Shown here piece by piece: positions 1-11,719 of a stretch of DNA of 64,000 bases. The DNA is from Aphrophora alni. Lineage: Eukaryota; Arthropoda; Insecta; Hemiptera; Aphrophoridae. The stretch covers positions 24,509,949 to 24,573,948 of the forward strand of contig OY740774.1 of assembly GCA_963513935.1 (NCBI GenBank), read 5' to 3'. Each line of letters starts with the position of its first letter. Positions within the stretch are counted from its first letter, which is position 1. The translations under genes and the position numbers were made by a program. Below the pieces are notes generated by a model. The model was not told the DNA's origin. It searched no databases and saw only the letters and a program-made list of their open reading frames with translations.

Positions 1-576
1 GAGAAGATAATGTGAACAGCATAATAATAAAAAACAGCATTTTATGTAACCAGGTGAAGAGCAAGATAAAGCTGGGACATAGTCCAGACAGAGAAAACCT
101 TGTGACAGATCATGCAGGAGCCCTGGTTGGGGTATTGTGTAAGAGAAGGAGGGAATTACCTTACAAAAACCTTCTTAGTTAGTTTATTATAGGATTCTCT
201 TGCACCCATCGTCTTTTTCTGCTGTCTAATCAAAACTGAAATAAGCATGAAAAGAGGCATGCTGCATTCAACTGCTTGCCGATTGCTGCACCTGGAACAT
301 AGAAAGTATAAAGGAATTGTAAGCGACATCTCTCCTGAACTGCAAATAGTCTTGTCAAATACATCCATGCTGTGAGTACCACTTCTGAAACAGATCTGAT
401 AGGAATAGCAATTAGGAAAGTCGCAATACTAAGGATGTGATTGATATTACAGGACCAGCTGGGGTCAATGTCTGTTGTGGGTTAGGGACAGCAGTCTTCT
501 GTGTTTATCAGATGTTGTGTTGTATCTGCCAACTGAGGAAATTAGTGTAGATGTAACTGTGAGTGAGCTTGTACAG

Positions 577-982
577 GTTTTAATGCTAGATGTTGGATGT
601 GTTGTTTGAGAAAAGGCATATTCATGTCTTTGTGTATCCTTCTAAGTTCGATTGTTGCTTTAGTCACTATATCTCAAAACTTTGTTTTAGAATATTTGTT
701 TCATGACCCCAGACGAGACCTGCGTTTGTAAAGATACTCAGAGAATCAATTTTTGTTTGCCAATAGATATAACTAGAAGAGTTTTATGTTTGCTCTTTTT
801 AGAGTGTGGTTTATATGGGCTGACCATATCAGTTTCTTTTCTAATAGGTGTCACCATTGTAGGAGCATGTTCATAGACCCTAGTGATAGACTTCAAATTA
901 CAAATATGTTTAAAGATGCATAGTCCCAGGGGTAAATAATTCTAATATATTCCTCATTGTTAAAATTTTAATTGTAAAAACC
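577..982. other. Segment present only in copy A of the duplication
   Basis: Copy A and copy B agree up to GTACAG (571-576, equal to 16446-16451) and again from CCACAATATT (983, equal to 16452). The 406 bp between have no counterpart in copy B. I see no clear terminal repeats or target-site duplication at the ends. It therefore looks more like a deletion from copy B than a clean insertion into A. No coding content is recognised. Confidence 0.8.
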
Positions 983-2612
983 CACAATATTAAGTCATAT
1001 TTGTTTGTTTGAAATCAGCATCAACAAATGAGAGAAAACATTTTCTACAATAATTAATTTATTTTAAACAAGATGAAATTTTATTAGGTAAGTCATCATC
1101 TTCACATGTGTACAATTTTTGTTACATGGAACCAAAGGTGATCATGCCTCTGAGTCCAATACCATAATAATGTACAGATTCAAATACGGCTTTTGGCCAA
1201 TGCAGTACATTCAATGCCTTGATGAGGTGGACAATTAGGATCTCTAAAACCATAAAAAATTTAACCATTTCTAGTTAGGAATTTTAACAGTTCTGAATAA
1301 CTACATCTGTATGGTACTATTTATTCTAAACAGCAGTACGTTCCGGGACATCTAACAATCGTGTTGACTCATGAGTCACGTTTTAAATTAATTTAATAAA
1401 TATTAGTTTTAAATCAGTGTTTGTGTTTTTATTAATGTGCAACTATGTTGGTTTTTTGAGTGTTCCATGACAACAGAGGATCTTCTCCAATAATAAACTT
1501 GATAATGGCTGAATAGCTGAAACGGCCGTCGTATAAAAAAACGACCAAACAGAATATTGTGGACGGTAAGTCTTACATTTATTTATTATTTAATATATCA
1601 ATATTCGGAATGGCAAATAACAAATCTTATAATGTATACTTAAGCTATCCACCAGAATGTATAAATTATTTCTACTGTATACAGAATGTTCCAAAAAACT
1701 GGAAGTGTTATATTTTAAATATGAATATATTTACTGCTTCTTCTTCTTTGTAATAAATCAGTACTAATCAAGAGCTTTCATAATCCGTCAAAAATGGCCT
1801 TAAGAGCCCTAAAAGCTATAAATAAATAGTTTAAAACAGTTAACTATGGTTATGTATTTTAAATTTTTTTCAAAATATAAATTAAGATTGGTTTTCCTTC
1901 TGTATATGAACAAAAACAAAACTATCGTATAATTTTTTTTAAGCAATCAAAACTGAACAATTTTACTCATTCAGAAAAACTATTTGTGTTTATTGTGTTC
2001 ATAATTTGCACATTATTCATCTTATACACTGACATGATGACTAACCTTCGGCAGGAATATAACTGAAGTGGTCGTGCTCACTCCAACCAGATGGAGATGT
2101 CACGACCCTTCTTTTCAAGGGCATTCACTACCACCACTCCCACTACCGTTAGTTCACACGTGATAGTGATTAGGACTGATTGGTTGGTAGGTAGTGCTCT
2201 CGCCCGAATTCATGACCCCATGTGAACCCGCCTTTACACCTTTATTGTACACCTTCATTCACAGGTCATTCCTTTAAATCTCAGATTTTTGTAAAACCGT
2301 CTTGGTTTTGGTTCATCAGGTTTTTCGAACAATGTTATCCTGATCACCCACCTGCCGTCCCCTCCACAAAAGTCTCTTCACAGGTCACTGTCTGTTCAGT
2401 TTATCCACATTTCCTACACATAATCTCTAGTACACGAAACCTCATTCTGTTTAGGTGACTACGAACATCCAGTGACCAGTCAAACAATCCTATATCTTTC
2501 CGTAGGTCTAACCTGTTAGGCTTAAATGCTTCCTCTGTATTAAATCTGAAAGGACCCTTGAACATCATCTTAGAGTGTACATTGAATTCAGTTTTCTCTC
2601 AAGCATTCTTAG

Positions 2613-2735
2613 AACAAGAGAAACCGGATAAGAAAGATGAAGAGAGGGATCTAACACAAGACTAAACGACAAAAGGTGTTGATCTAAGCTAGGGATTGTC
2701 ACACCCATACTCACTATCGTGAGCCCTTGAGAGAA
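2613..2735 (+). repeat. Dispersed repeat DR-A, 3' part
   Basis: Carries the family signature AAGAAAGATGAAGAGAGGGA, then a TCTAACACAAGACTA-type stretch and the closing CTCACTATCGTGAG palindrome. The equivalent in copy B is 18084-18206. The family occurs about 16 times in the window and is not assigned to a known class. Confidence 0.75.
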
Positions 2736-3534
2736 TTAAGCCGCAATAGATAAGTTTGAAAAAAAAAACCAAAATCGCTTGTAATAGCTCTTTTTGCGCA
2801 ATTAGCGTTGCAATAGCCAAGGTCGGTAAATGAGATAAAACACAAAAGCAATTAATTACAGTCATATCATGTCTGCGTTCAGCTGAATTATTTTTGTAAT
2901 TGTTATGTAAACCTTATTGATACAATCCATTTAATATTGAGTATTTTTGTATTTGACAGATAACAGAATACACTAGGATTACATGTTTCGACGTGTTTTA
3001 ATTAAATTAAAGTTAATTCAATCCCAATACATTCATCAACTGTTAATTAACAGAATTCAATAATCTTCTCATTCCACCTTCTCTTTAATGTAGCAGTACA
3101 CAATCTATATATTGTCATTACATGCATTGTTTCGTGTTTTATTTCTTCTGTAGTTTACATTGAACATTTCATTTCATAAATCGTTTTATCTTGCCTCACT
3201 TGCTTTCCATCTCAACCCCTTGGTGCTACAACAAGCTTTGATGTTAATTTTTCTCACTGTTCTTCTCAAAAACTCTATTAAAACAAGATTTGTGATATTG
3301 GATCTTCTTACCTTAAACCATTTCACACTTTAAAAGGTACTAAATTTTGATCTACCTTCCCACCAGGATCAATAGTTCTATATGTAGAAATAATTTAAAA
3401 ATAAAGTAAACTCCATAAAAAACTCATAATGAGGATATCCATAACTGCCTTACAAACAGTACTTAAAATCAAGTTCCGCCATATTGAAATATTGAAACTT
3501 AATTCTAAAAAATAATTACAATTTTTTTCCTGGT

Positions 3535-3750
3535 TTTAAATTTGAAAAACTTTCTGGTCACCATCGCCTCATAAAAAAATAACATAAAATAAATATTCCT
3601 AACCCTCGAATATTCTAATAGCGTCAGTGACGGAAAGAACAAGAGTTGGTCATGAAAGACTGCATAGAAAAGATGAAAGAGAGGGATCTACACCAAAACT
3701 ATACGAAGAAAGGTGTAGATTCAGTTAGGAACATGGTGATTGCCAAGTCG
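3535..3750 (+). repeat. Dispersed repeat DR-A, near full length
   Basis: Begins with a GAAAAACTTTCTGGTCACC-like head followed by an A-rich stretch. Next come CCCTCGAATATTCTAATAGC, ACAAGAGTTGGTC, GGGATCTACACCAAAACTA and a GATTGCCAAGTC tail. The copy B equivalent (about 19005-19172) has lost roughly 48 bp of the middle. Confidence 0.8.
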
Positions 3751-4129
3751 GTACTTACTAACTATAACACCTATTGAGTAATATTTATTTAAATAAGTAA
3801 TATATAATAGGTACATATTATGCATCATTTTATTTAGAGATTTATTTCTGAATTCTCATTTTCGGTGATAAAGTCATAAAATGAAATGTACAAAGTTTAT
3901 TTATTTTGTACTACTTAATTATATGTTCACCTTTTTGTGAAAACGTGTATATCAATTTGTCTATTTTTTGTAAGCTTAATGTGCCCCCCTCAAAATCTAA
4001 AGCTCTACGATTTTGCAAGAAAGTTGAAGATGGCGGATTCAAAATGACTCCGAAACATGGTTGACAGAAACTGGTGAAATTATAGTCAATTCAACTTCCA
4101 AATCTTGAAAGACTTTTAAAAATTAGTTC

Positions 4130-4368
4130 TTGTTGTTTAAAGATGAAAACCTCTCTGTCATTAAGAGAAGAAGTAGAAAATATTTTAAAATAAAGATCTT
4201 AGCCCTCTACTAATAGCGTCAGGGTTGGAAAAGAATAAGAGTTAGCCAAGAAAGACATGATAGGAAAGATGAAAGAAAAGAGACTAATCCAAGACGACAT
4301 AAAAATGGGTGTAGATTCAGCTAGGGTCCTTTAGGACTGCCAAGTCCGTACCACTACAGTGAGAATCT
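4130..4368 (+). repeat. Dispersed repeat DR-A, near full length
   Basis: Starts with GTTTAAAGATGAAAACCTC, contains AATAGCGTCAGGGTTGGAAA and the AGATTCAGCTAGGG tail, and ends with CACTACAGTGAG. The copy B equivalent is about 19492-19727. It directly precedes the target site where copy B later received a hAT element. Confidence 0.8.
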
Positions 4369-4784
4369 AAAGTGTATGGTATGGAAGGTACTGATAGCTT
4401 CCTCGGATGTAAAACACTCAAACTTAAATTGTCATATATTAAAGTTACATATTATACCAATACAGAATTTTGAAGTTTAGACAAACACTTAAAATGTAGC
4501 CCAGCAACCTTCAACTCAATAAGATTTGGTCACAACTTGGAGAAATTATTTACAATAAATACTGAATTATTATACGATTTACACTATTGACCGAAGGTAC
4601 TATCCTTGGTAGAACTCCATTTTAATGAAAAAACAACACAATATTTAGTATATTCTACAATTTTATTGAGTCTTACCGACCATGGTTTTGCCATCAACGG
4701 CATTTACAAAGCAGCTTAACAAAGACTAAGGAAGATATTGAAACCTGACATATAATAACACAAAAATAAGAACAGTTACTTAGC

Positions 4785-4797
4785 TGGGGGGGGGGGG
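4785..4797 (+). repeat. Poly-G run
   Basis: Thirteen consecutive G residues in otherwise AT-rich DNA; the copy B counterpart at 21365-21378 has fourteen. This is a slippage-prone homopolymer just beyond the 3' end of the PLE reading frame. Confidence 0.95.
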
Positions 4798-4821
4798 AGG
4801 GAGTAGAAAGGAAACATGTGG

Positions 4822-5430
4822 TCATAAGGAAGACAATGGTTTTAACAAAGGTGAGTTTGACAAAAATTCTACCTGATCATTGAGTACCAGTTTGGAGTCT
4901 TTACAAAATATTCTACTAATCTCTAACATTTCTAATGAATTTATTTTCCTACTTTTTGCATTGACATGGAGAACCTCAAACTTAACATTATTGAAAAATC
5001 AGACACTAAATGAGTTTTTAAATGATTGGAAAAACTAGAGTCATTATGACCCAACCACCAACTTCTTTCTTGTTCACTTAACCTACATTTAAAACTATGG
5101 CCTGTTTGGCCTACATAAGCTGCATTACAAATATTACATGTTAATTTATAAACACCACTTTTTTGCATGTTATCTATTTTATCCTTACAATTTAGTAACA
5201 TTTTCCCTAAATTGTTTTTGCAGTAAAAAACTGGTTTACAATGATTTTTCTTTTCTAATACATTCCCAACAGCATAGCTAACCTTACCAATATAGTTAAT
5301 TCTACGCCATTTTGGTACGGTTTTAATAGAATCTACAGTTGGAAATATAAGTAATTTAGCATTATTTTTCAATTTAGTTTTAAACATTTTTCTATGAGGT
5401 TAACATCATAACCATTATTTAAAGCAATTT
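4822..5430 (-). pseudogene. PLE GIY-YIG endonuclease domain, frameshifted
   Basis: PLE endonucleases nick target DNA for target-primed reverse transcription. The minus-strand frame shows SGVYKLTCNICNAAYVGQTG, the GIY-YIG core with GVY and YVG in place of the usual spellings, plus the paired cysteines typical of PLE endonucleases. The upstream connecting region, including IKQIALNNGYD, is in frame only before 5387. Copy A has one A fewer than copy B near 4993-4998. This shifts the frame after LVSDF and destroys the last third, which copy B still reads to its stop. Confidence 0.85.
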
Positions 5431-5488
5431 GTTTAATGCAAGTTAATTCCGAACAACATTGGAATGTTATTGAGACGATGCAACATAC

Positions 5489-5716
5489 TATGGAAGCAGT
5501 GCCGGATTAAGAACCTTGGGGCCCCAAAGCGAGATAGGCAAGAAGGCCCCCCAACCTCGACAACAACCCTCAATTAACCTGACCATCCCAACCCGGATAG
5601 TATAATATTTTATACTATTTTAATATATTTTTAATCCCTTGGGGGCCCCCTTCGGGGCCGGGGCCCCAAAGCGGCCGCTTCGTCTGCTTAGTGCTTAATC
5701 CGGCACTGTATGGAAG
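5489..5716. mobile_element. 212-bp hAT-type MITE with 8-bp target duplication (copy A)
   Basis: The element at 5497-5708 has perfect 15-bp terminal inverted repeats, CAGTGCCGGATTAAG and its reverse complement at 5694-5708. It is flanked by TATGGAAG at 5489-5496 and 5709-5716. Eight-bp target duplications and CAG...CTG ends are hAT hallmarks. The interior is GC-rich, with GGGGCCCC palindromes, and has no coding capacity. It interrupts the PLE reading frame between the end of the reverse transcriptase and the endonuclease, so the PLE was already present when the MITE arrived. Confidence 0.95.
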
Positions 5717-7085
5717 GCGGCCATTTTGTGACTAAATGGATGTTGTAATGTAGAATGTATAATATTGTCAGTAAACGTAGGTTTCCTAAAAATACTGAAA
5801 CTATGGTTACTATTTTCAATTTTTAAAGTGAGGTCTAGAAAATTTATTTGATTTTGTAAATCGATTTCCATAGAGAATTGTATTGCCTCACTAATAGAAT
5901 TCAAATAATTAAACAGTAATTGAAGCTGGCGGTCCAGTATTTAATGTTAGCCTTAAATGGATTATTAATGTCAAAGAGTGTTGATTCATATTTGTCCATA
6001 ACAATCTCAGCTAGCAATGGAGATAAGGGAGACCCCATTGCCAAACCATCGATTTGAGCAAACACTTTGTTTTGAAATTGAAAATAATTTTGATCGAGAC
6101 ATACTTTAATTACATTAACCACTTCTATAGAAGTGCAAGGGTCAACTTTAGTACGATCCAATAATGCTTCAACACTATTCAAACAGTCTTTGACAGGAAT
6201 ACTTGTGAATAAACTTTTAACGTCAAATAACACAATTTTTGCGTTAAAAGGCACTTTAATATCTTTAATCTTATTTACTAATTCTAATGAGTTTTTTAAT
6301 CCAAATTTTGGTTGAAAATGTGTAATTTTCTTTAAAAAGGTATTGGTAAATTTAGCCAGATTATATGAAGGGGGACTGTACAAAGGAAACAACCGGACGG
6401 ATAGGAATATCAGGTTTATGTAATTTAATCAAACCATATAATCTGGGTGCCATACTATTCATTACAAGGAGATTTTTAGAATGAAAATCACTAAAAATAC
6501 ATTTGTTGTGAGCTACAGTCAATTTACCAATTTTGGTTTTTTCTTTTGTTGGGTCTTTCTTTAATTGTACAAACGAATTGGTTTCCAACACATTTTCAAC
6601 TTTTTTCTAATAATTATCTGAGGATAAAATAACTATAGAATTACCTTTATCTGCTTTAGTTACCACCAGGTTGTTATCAACTAACTTTTTCCTAATATCT
6701 TTGATTACTACATTGTCTTTATTAATAAATTTGGTATTATCACAAGCCAGAAAGTTACTTTTAATTATATTAGAACAAATGTATTTGGTTGTAATATCAT
6801 AATTTATTGCTAAATCAGAATCTAAAGCTAGGTTTTCAAATTGGGACGCACAAAGCATAAATAGTACTATAACGTTTTTAAGCATACTTTTATGCACCCT
6901 ATTGTTTTCAGTTATAAAAATGGAGAAACAGGAAAGAGGAAACAATGATATTGAAAAGGAGAAACTAATATAAAATTTATTTTGAGTTATTACTAACTTG
7001 TCTGCAGTTTGAGGTATTTTTATGAAATGTTTACACAATAAGTCTATTGATGTGTAATCTTCTGTATAATCTTGCAAATATACAC
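5717..7085 (-). pseudogene. PLE reverse transcriptase, missing its YxDD active site
   Basis: Reading down the minus strand, recognisable PLE RT blocks are TKADKGNSIVIL (about 6610-6650), PRLYGLIKLHKPDIPIRPVV (about 6385-6445), VLFDVKSLFTSIPV (about 6185-6230) and GLAMGSPLSPLLAEIVMDKY (about 5985-6045). The next expected block, a YVDD-type catalytic motif after KYW, is absent: the frame reads KYWTASFNYC and stops. The end block NFLDLTLKIENSNHSFSIFR resumes in another frame (5695-5904). Stops between 6591 and 6607 also break it. The same defects are present in copy B, so the gene was dead before duplication. Confidence 0.88.
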
Positions 7086-7087
7086 AT

Positions 7088-7172
7088 ATGCACATATACA
7101 AAGTCTCTAATTATTTGTCGAAAAGTTTGTGTTTCATAAAATCTTAGTTTAATCAACAATTTGTCCATTGGG
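7088..7172 (-). pseudogene. Harbinger transposase N-terminal fragment (copy A, truncated)
   Basis: The minus-strand frame PMDKLLIKLRFYETQTFRQI matches the helix-turn-helix region at the start of HARBI1-like transposases. In copy A only about 28 codons remain, because similarity to copy B stops at 7172. The PLE begins immediately after the FVYVH residues, which suggests the PLE landed in this exon. See copy B for the longer version. Confidence 0.75.
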
Positions 7173-7855
7173 ACACTTACACGTGTGTACCAATTTTGAA
7201 CAAATATCTTACATGGGTATATTTCGACTATATCACAAGACTTTTTATCAATTTCTTTATAAGTAAATATACATAGCTGCAATATGACCAAAACCAAAAA
7301 ATTTGATTTTCCAAATAAATGTCTAAGGAATTTTTGGTTCAGAAATAATTTAAAAAAAAGTAAAAATGAACTTTTATTGGGATCATTAAAAAATCTATTT
7401 CAATGAAATAAGATTTATACTTAGAACTTCAGAACAAGGTAATAAATAGTACAAGCAAAGCAAAATAAATTGAAAAAAAGGTTATAATTATCATCATTCT
7501 AACCAGCCGGACATACTACTTTAACATATACCTTGTACTAAGTGGATGGATTAGGAGTAAATATATTCAGATTTTAAATAAATATATTCATTACAGTCTT
7601 TGACAAATTTCATTTGAATGGACATAGTTATAATTACAATAATAATATAATAGAATTAATTAACTAAAACTGCAATAATAATAAGTAAGTAATTACACTA
7701 CCTTTACAATTATTAAAATAATATTAAAATCATGAGAGAACAATTAATTATTATAAATATTAAAAATTAAACTGCACTGAGTGAGTGAAACAAGACACCT
7801 AACATTAAAAACGTTCAGTTTTAAATAAACAAAAATATACACATTAAAATTATTA
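7173..7855. other. AT-rich stretch without recognisable content
   Basis: Follows the abrupt end of the duplicated block. It is strongly AT-rich, with short A/T tracts. I see no motif, terminal repeat or open frame that I can defend. Confidence 0.5.
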
Positions 7856-9300
7856 CCCTTTCCAAAAAACTTTAACAATAATCACAATATTATTCCTGGC
7901 ATTAATAACAAATATTTTATGTTTTGACTGAGAAACTTCTCCACAGAGTAAAATGTTCCAGAAACTTTCTCCGACTGTTTTAAAAGGGCTTTTTTTCTGA
8001 ATTTGTATTAACTTGTTAGGGAGCTTATTCATAAGGATATCAGCTTGACTTGGGAGTTTTGTGTGCCATTGGTGCCTCAGTTTGACAGTAGGTATATATT
8101 TAAATTTGTAATACATAATGACATGAAATTTGTAATACATAATGACATGAAATTTGTAATACATAATGACATGAAATTTGTAGATACACGTGGAAGAAGA
8201 TTGACCTGTAAGCAAGATTCTATTTGGCTTAGGCTATCAATTAGCCTCACAATCTTTTTTTTATAGCTTAAATACTCATTTTTAATTATTATTAGTTGAG
8301 TTCCCCCACAAAGAAATTCCACAAATATGGAAAAATTAGCCCTTAAGAAGGGTACCGTACTAAAAGTTCCAAATGATTTCATTATTCTTATCAGATAGTA
8401 TTGTTTGAAAATAGTTTTTTACATATGCCATCTATGTGTTGTTTTCAAGTTAATAGATTATAATAATTATCAATAATCCAAACAAAGCACATTGCTGAAT
8501 GCACTTCCCAATAATTTTCCAATCCAATGTAACTAATGGACCACTGTTATCTTTCATGATTACATTAAAATATAAAAGTTTAGTTTTTTCTGCATTCAAG
8601 TGCAAGTATTGACTTGCAGCATTAATTTCAATACAAGATTTTATTTTGCATGAAATCTGCTTTGAAGTTAAGCGTTGTGACATACACAAACGGAATTAAG
8701 CCGTTGGTTTCAATGTAGGATAACATGTCATATAAAAGAAACAATAACAGTCCTAGCTCATTGAACCTTTCTCGACAGTTTTTCTGTAACTTGAACAAAC
8801 TATATCCTTTTGGACAAAAATGACCCCAACCATTTTAATGGATTACCTTTTACACTAAAACTGTATAACTTTGTGAGTAACAAGTTATGATAGATAAAAG
8901 GATAAAAGTATACTAGCTACTTTCTTATGCTTAGCCAGGCCTTCAACTACAAAATCAATAATATTGATTATGGCATCTGTGGTTGACTTTTCCTTTTGGT
9001 AGCCAAATCGGTTTGTATATAAAATTATATATTTTTAAAAATAATTTGTTAATTTTAGTAATTTTTTTTCAAATAATTTATTGAATTACTGTCCTTTCTG
9101 TCCCCTTTTTTACATATAGGAATTAATTTAGTCCCTTTTAACTAATTAGGGAATGAATTGATAACAGTAACAGATGGTTCAGTATGTTTTTGTTAATATT
9201 GTTTTAAGAGCCAAATAAAGATTTCTTCTATATGAGGTGTTTTATTTAATTTAAACTATTTATTGCTTTAGTGATGCCCTCCACACCTAACATGACTCTG
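7856..9300 (-). pseudogene. Jockey/CR1-type LINE reverse transcriptase remnant
   Basis: Minus-strand translation in several frames gives LINE RT blocks in the correct order from high to low coordinate. They are a VEGITKAI...LNKTPHIEEI head (about 9200-9290), KGTKLIPICKKGD (about 9100-9150), FGYQKEKSTTDAIINIIDFV (about 8945-9010) and a VKGNPLKWLGSFLSKRI block (about 8795-8850). LNAEKTKLLYF (about 8565-8600), YKKKIVRLIDSLSQIES (about 8215-8265) and a LPNKL-type C-terminus (about 7990-8020) follow. The palm segment that should carry the xADD active site, between about 8690 and 8790, was not found. Frameshifts throughout make it non-functional. No endonuclease domain is seen, as expected for a 5'-truncated copy. 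Confidence 0.8.
8102..8182 (+). repeat. 24-bp tandem repeat, about 3.3 units, inside the LINE
   Basis: The unit AAATTTGTAATACATAATGA plus CATG repeats three times perfectly, followed by a partial unit. In the LINE frame it encodes repeated MSLCITNF. It lies between two recognisable C-terminal RT blocks and probably arose by slippage after the element died. Confidence 0.95.
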
Positions 9301-9430
9301 TAATTTCCACATAAAAATTGGGATATTATTCCTATATAGATATCTTGAAAAATCTTTGTCAATTAGATATATTGATATTACTCTTTATATATTATAAGAT
9401 ATTACTCTTATATATATAAAGTATATATAT

Positions 9431-9432
<2 letters not shown>

Positions 9433-9468
<36 letters not shown>
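9433..9468 (+). repeat. TA dinucleotide microsatellite
   Basis: Eighteen TA units, flanked by shorter imperfect TA tracts from 9405. Confidence 0.97.
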
Positions 9469-9472
<4 letters not shown>

Positions 9473-9480
9473 AAAAGTAA

Positions 9481-11715
9481 GATATTACTCTTTTCAATAA
9501 GTAATTTCAAAAATTTGCATTGTCAGAGATATATTTGAAATCTAACATCTTTAAAATAATTACTATGCAAAGCAATGAAATACTTGATGGACGTTAAAAT
9601 TCATTCAGAAGCAAGCCAGTAATATATTAATCAATGAAATCTATAGTAAAACTTTGCTAATTTATAATTATTAATCGTGTTAAAATCAAGTGTGAGAGAT
9701 GCTTGAAAACTCACTCTCAGTTGATTTCCAATCATCATACTAACCACACATACCAAAATTAAATTGTTTTAAAATTCAAATTTTAAACAAGTTCATCAAT
9801 AGAAGTAATTAGTTTATTTTAAATGCATAAAAAACTTTACAAAATCAAGCGTTAAGTGAAAGTTTCAAAAATTAATACAAATGACTAATAAAGCTTTAGG
9901 TGAAAGGTATGTGTGAAGTGAAACTAAAAGTGCTAAGAGCAGAAACACAAACAATTATGTAAGTAGATTGTAATCTCAAATTTATGTAAGTGAGATCTCA
10001 AAATCAACTAATTAAGTATGTAAAACTGTTACTAGTACGTAAATGTAAAATAAACTTCAAATCAAATAAAACTAAATCATAACCATATAACTTAAAATCA
10101 AATACTGTACTAGTAACATAAAGTTTGTTTTAAGGGTTAGAAATCTCTTAGATACAAATTAGCTGATAAAAGGGTCTTAAGATAAAAGGGTACTTAAGCA
10201 AGTTTAAAGTAACTAGAAAAATCTGTAATTAAATCAAAATATAATACATTTTAAAATTGTATATTAGAAATAACATTTAAAATATCTTCTAATAAAGTAA
10301 CTAAGGGAATTTTGTAAGATAGACATCATTATTACTTTGATTTACTAAAGAGACATAACCATTGTAAGTCTCAAAATCTTTTAAATGTGTTTTAACAATA
10401 TGTTGTTACACTATTCAATCTTGTCTCTGTACATGGTTGAATAGCTACCTACCCTTACCTAAACCCATAATCATACAGTTAAACATTTGGTATAATATTA
10501 AATTTGTATATTTTTTTCATATTCTTTTAGTCAAATATGATTGCTAAAATAGAATAATAATCAATTATTTTAATGATTTATTAGTTTATATAGAGGGGAG
10601 GGGGAGAGTTTTAAACACTCATGGCAACCAAAGGATTAAATTGTATTCTATATTGCTCACATAAGAAAGAACTGCAGATGATTATGATATTAATTAGGAA
10701 AATCAGAAAATGTAAATAAAACATTATGTAAATTTATAAAAGATGTTGTTAGTAAAAACTCATCAGTGTACATCATTGTCAAAGAAATACTGTGCCAATC
10801 ACGATGGCCAACAATTCGAGTATTTACGTATGTCTATTGAACAATTATTAAATAGTAGTTTATTATAAATTAAGGATTAAAAGATTCAATCGATTTTATT
10901 TTAGAAGTTTAAAATCATTTATTTCTACTATCAACCTAAATATGAGTCAACTAGGTCTAATGTATTCAAGTGGTCTGAAAGTAAATAATATTCAGCCTAA
11001 AAGTAGACAAAAACGTGTTTAATAAAAATTGAATATAGTTATATATTTTTGAAATAAAATGAAAGAAGAGTATTTGAAGTTAAACAGATGATTTAATATG
11101 AGGGAATATAAATTACTATGCTAATTGAATAATACAAGTAAAATTAATTTAGAATTGAGTACTATCATCATTATTCATGCCACAATTTTGATTACATTGT
11201 TTGCTATTCAATGCTATGTTTCTGTTATTCTTGTTGTAATTAATATAACATTAGGCCTAATGAAAATTAAGATTAATGCTTACTAATTTATTAATTGGAA
11301 AAGGACAAGTTTTCATTATTTTAATTATTAATTGAATAAACAACCATTTTATTTGACTATATAGTACACATTTTTACGTCAAAAATATATTTATATTTGA
11401 CTTATTCTTGTATATAACTGAATATTAATAAATTCTCTATATTGTATTAACATTCTCAGTTGTTATAATTGTATTGTTGTCAGTTGCGTATATTTTATGC
11501 ACAGTAAACAAGATGCTTCAATAACCTTAAATGGTATGATTTTGAGTTTTCAGTAATGAAGATCAAAGTTATATAAGTCTTTGTCAGGTAGTTTAATATG
11601 TAATAAGTGGAGGCCGAAAATAGACTTTGGAGTCCGGACTGATTTTGAATTCTTTAGACTAGATAAAAAGTACTTGGATACTGAAAGGATGTTGCACAAT
11701 AAATACCAGAAAAAT
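9481..11715. other. AT-rich DNA, nothing recognisable
   Basis: About 2.2 kb of very AT-rich sequence with scattered stops in all frames. I found no TE protein blocks, RNA gene or terminal repeats. Confidence 0.5.
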
Positions 11716-11719
11716 TCAG

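Larger units (their letters stand above)
4822..7085 (-). mobile_element. Penelope-like retroelement, dead copy A
   Basis: On the minus strand, reading from 7085 down, the pieces follow the usual PLE order: reverse transcriptase, then a C-terminal GIY-YIG endonuclease. The frame is broken by stops and frameshifts and by a 212-bp hAT MITE at 5497-5708. The 5' end abuts a Harbinger transposase exon. The 3' limit is placed at the endonuclease stop; the untranslated tail is not delimited. No functional product is expected. Confidence 0.9.
1..7172 (+). repeat. Long duplicated block, copy A (left edge cut by window)
   Basis: The sequence from base 1 reappears from 15877 in the same orientation and with very high similarity, apart from small substitutions and indels. 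The match ends near 7172, where the two copies diverge inside a Harbinger transposase reading frame. The block contains a dead Penelope-like element, a hAT-type MITE and three dispersed-repeat copies. Copy A has about 406 bp (577-982) that copy B lacks. Because the match already holds at base 1, the true left end is outside the window. Segmental duplication and two insertions of one very long element are both possible; shared nested insertions favour duplication of an already composite block. Confidence 0.93.

Noticed and set aside
156..368. Minus-strand frame with flanking AG and GT that could be an exon
   Set aside because: Splice-like bases are too common; the 70-codon frame has no recognisable similarity and is repeated only through the duplication.
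1559..2458. Open frames of 64 and 78 codons repeated in copy B (16997-17221, 17691-17927)
   Set aside because: Their conservation is explained by the recent DNA duplication; no recognisable family and no evidence of selection.
6133..6315. Plus-strand 60-codon frame (also 22711-22893)
   Set aside because: Antisense shadow of the PLE reverse transcriptase.
8102..8182. Regular direct repeats that might suggest a CRISPR array
   Set aside because: Units are contiguous with no unique spacers, and the context is a eukaryotic LINE.
8045..8266. Plus-strand frame with repeated MKFVIHND
   Set aside because: Product of the 24-bp tandem repeat, antisense to the LINE remnant.
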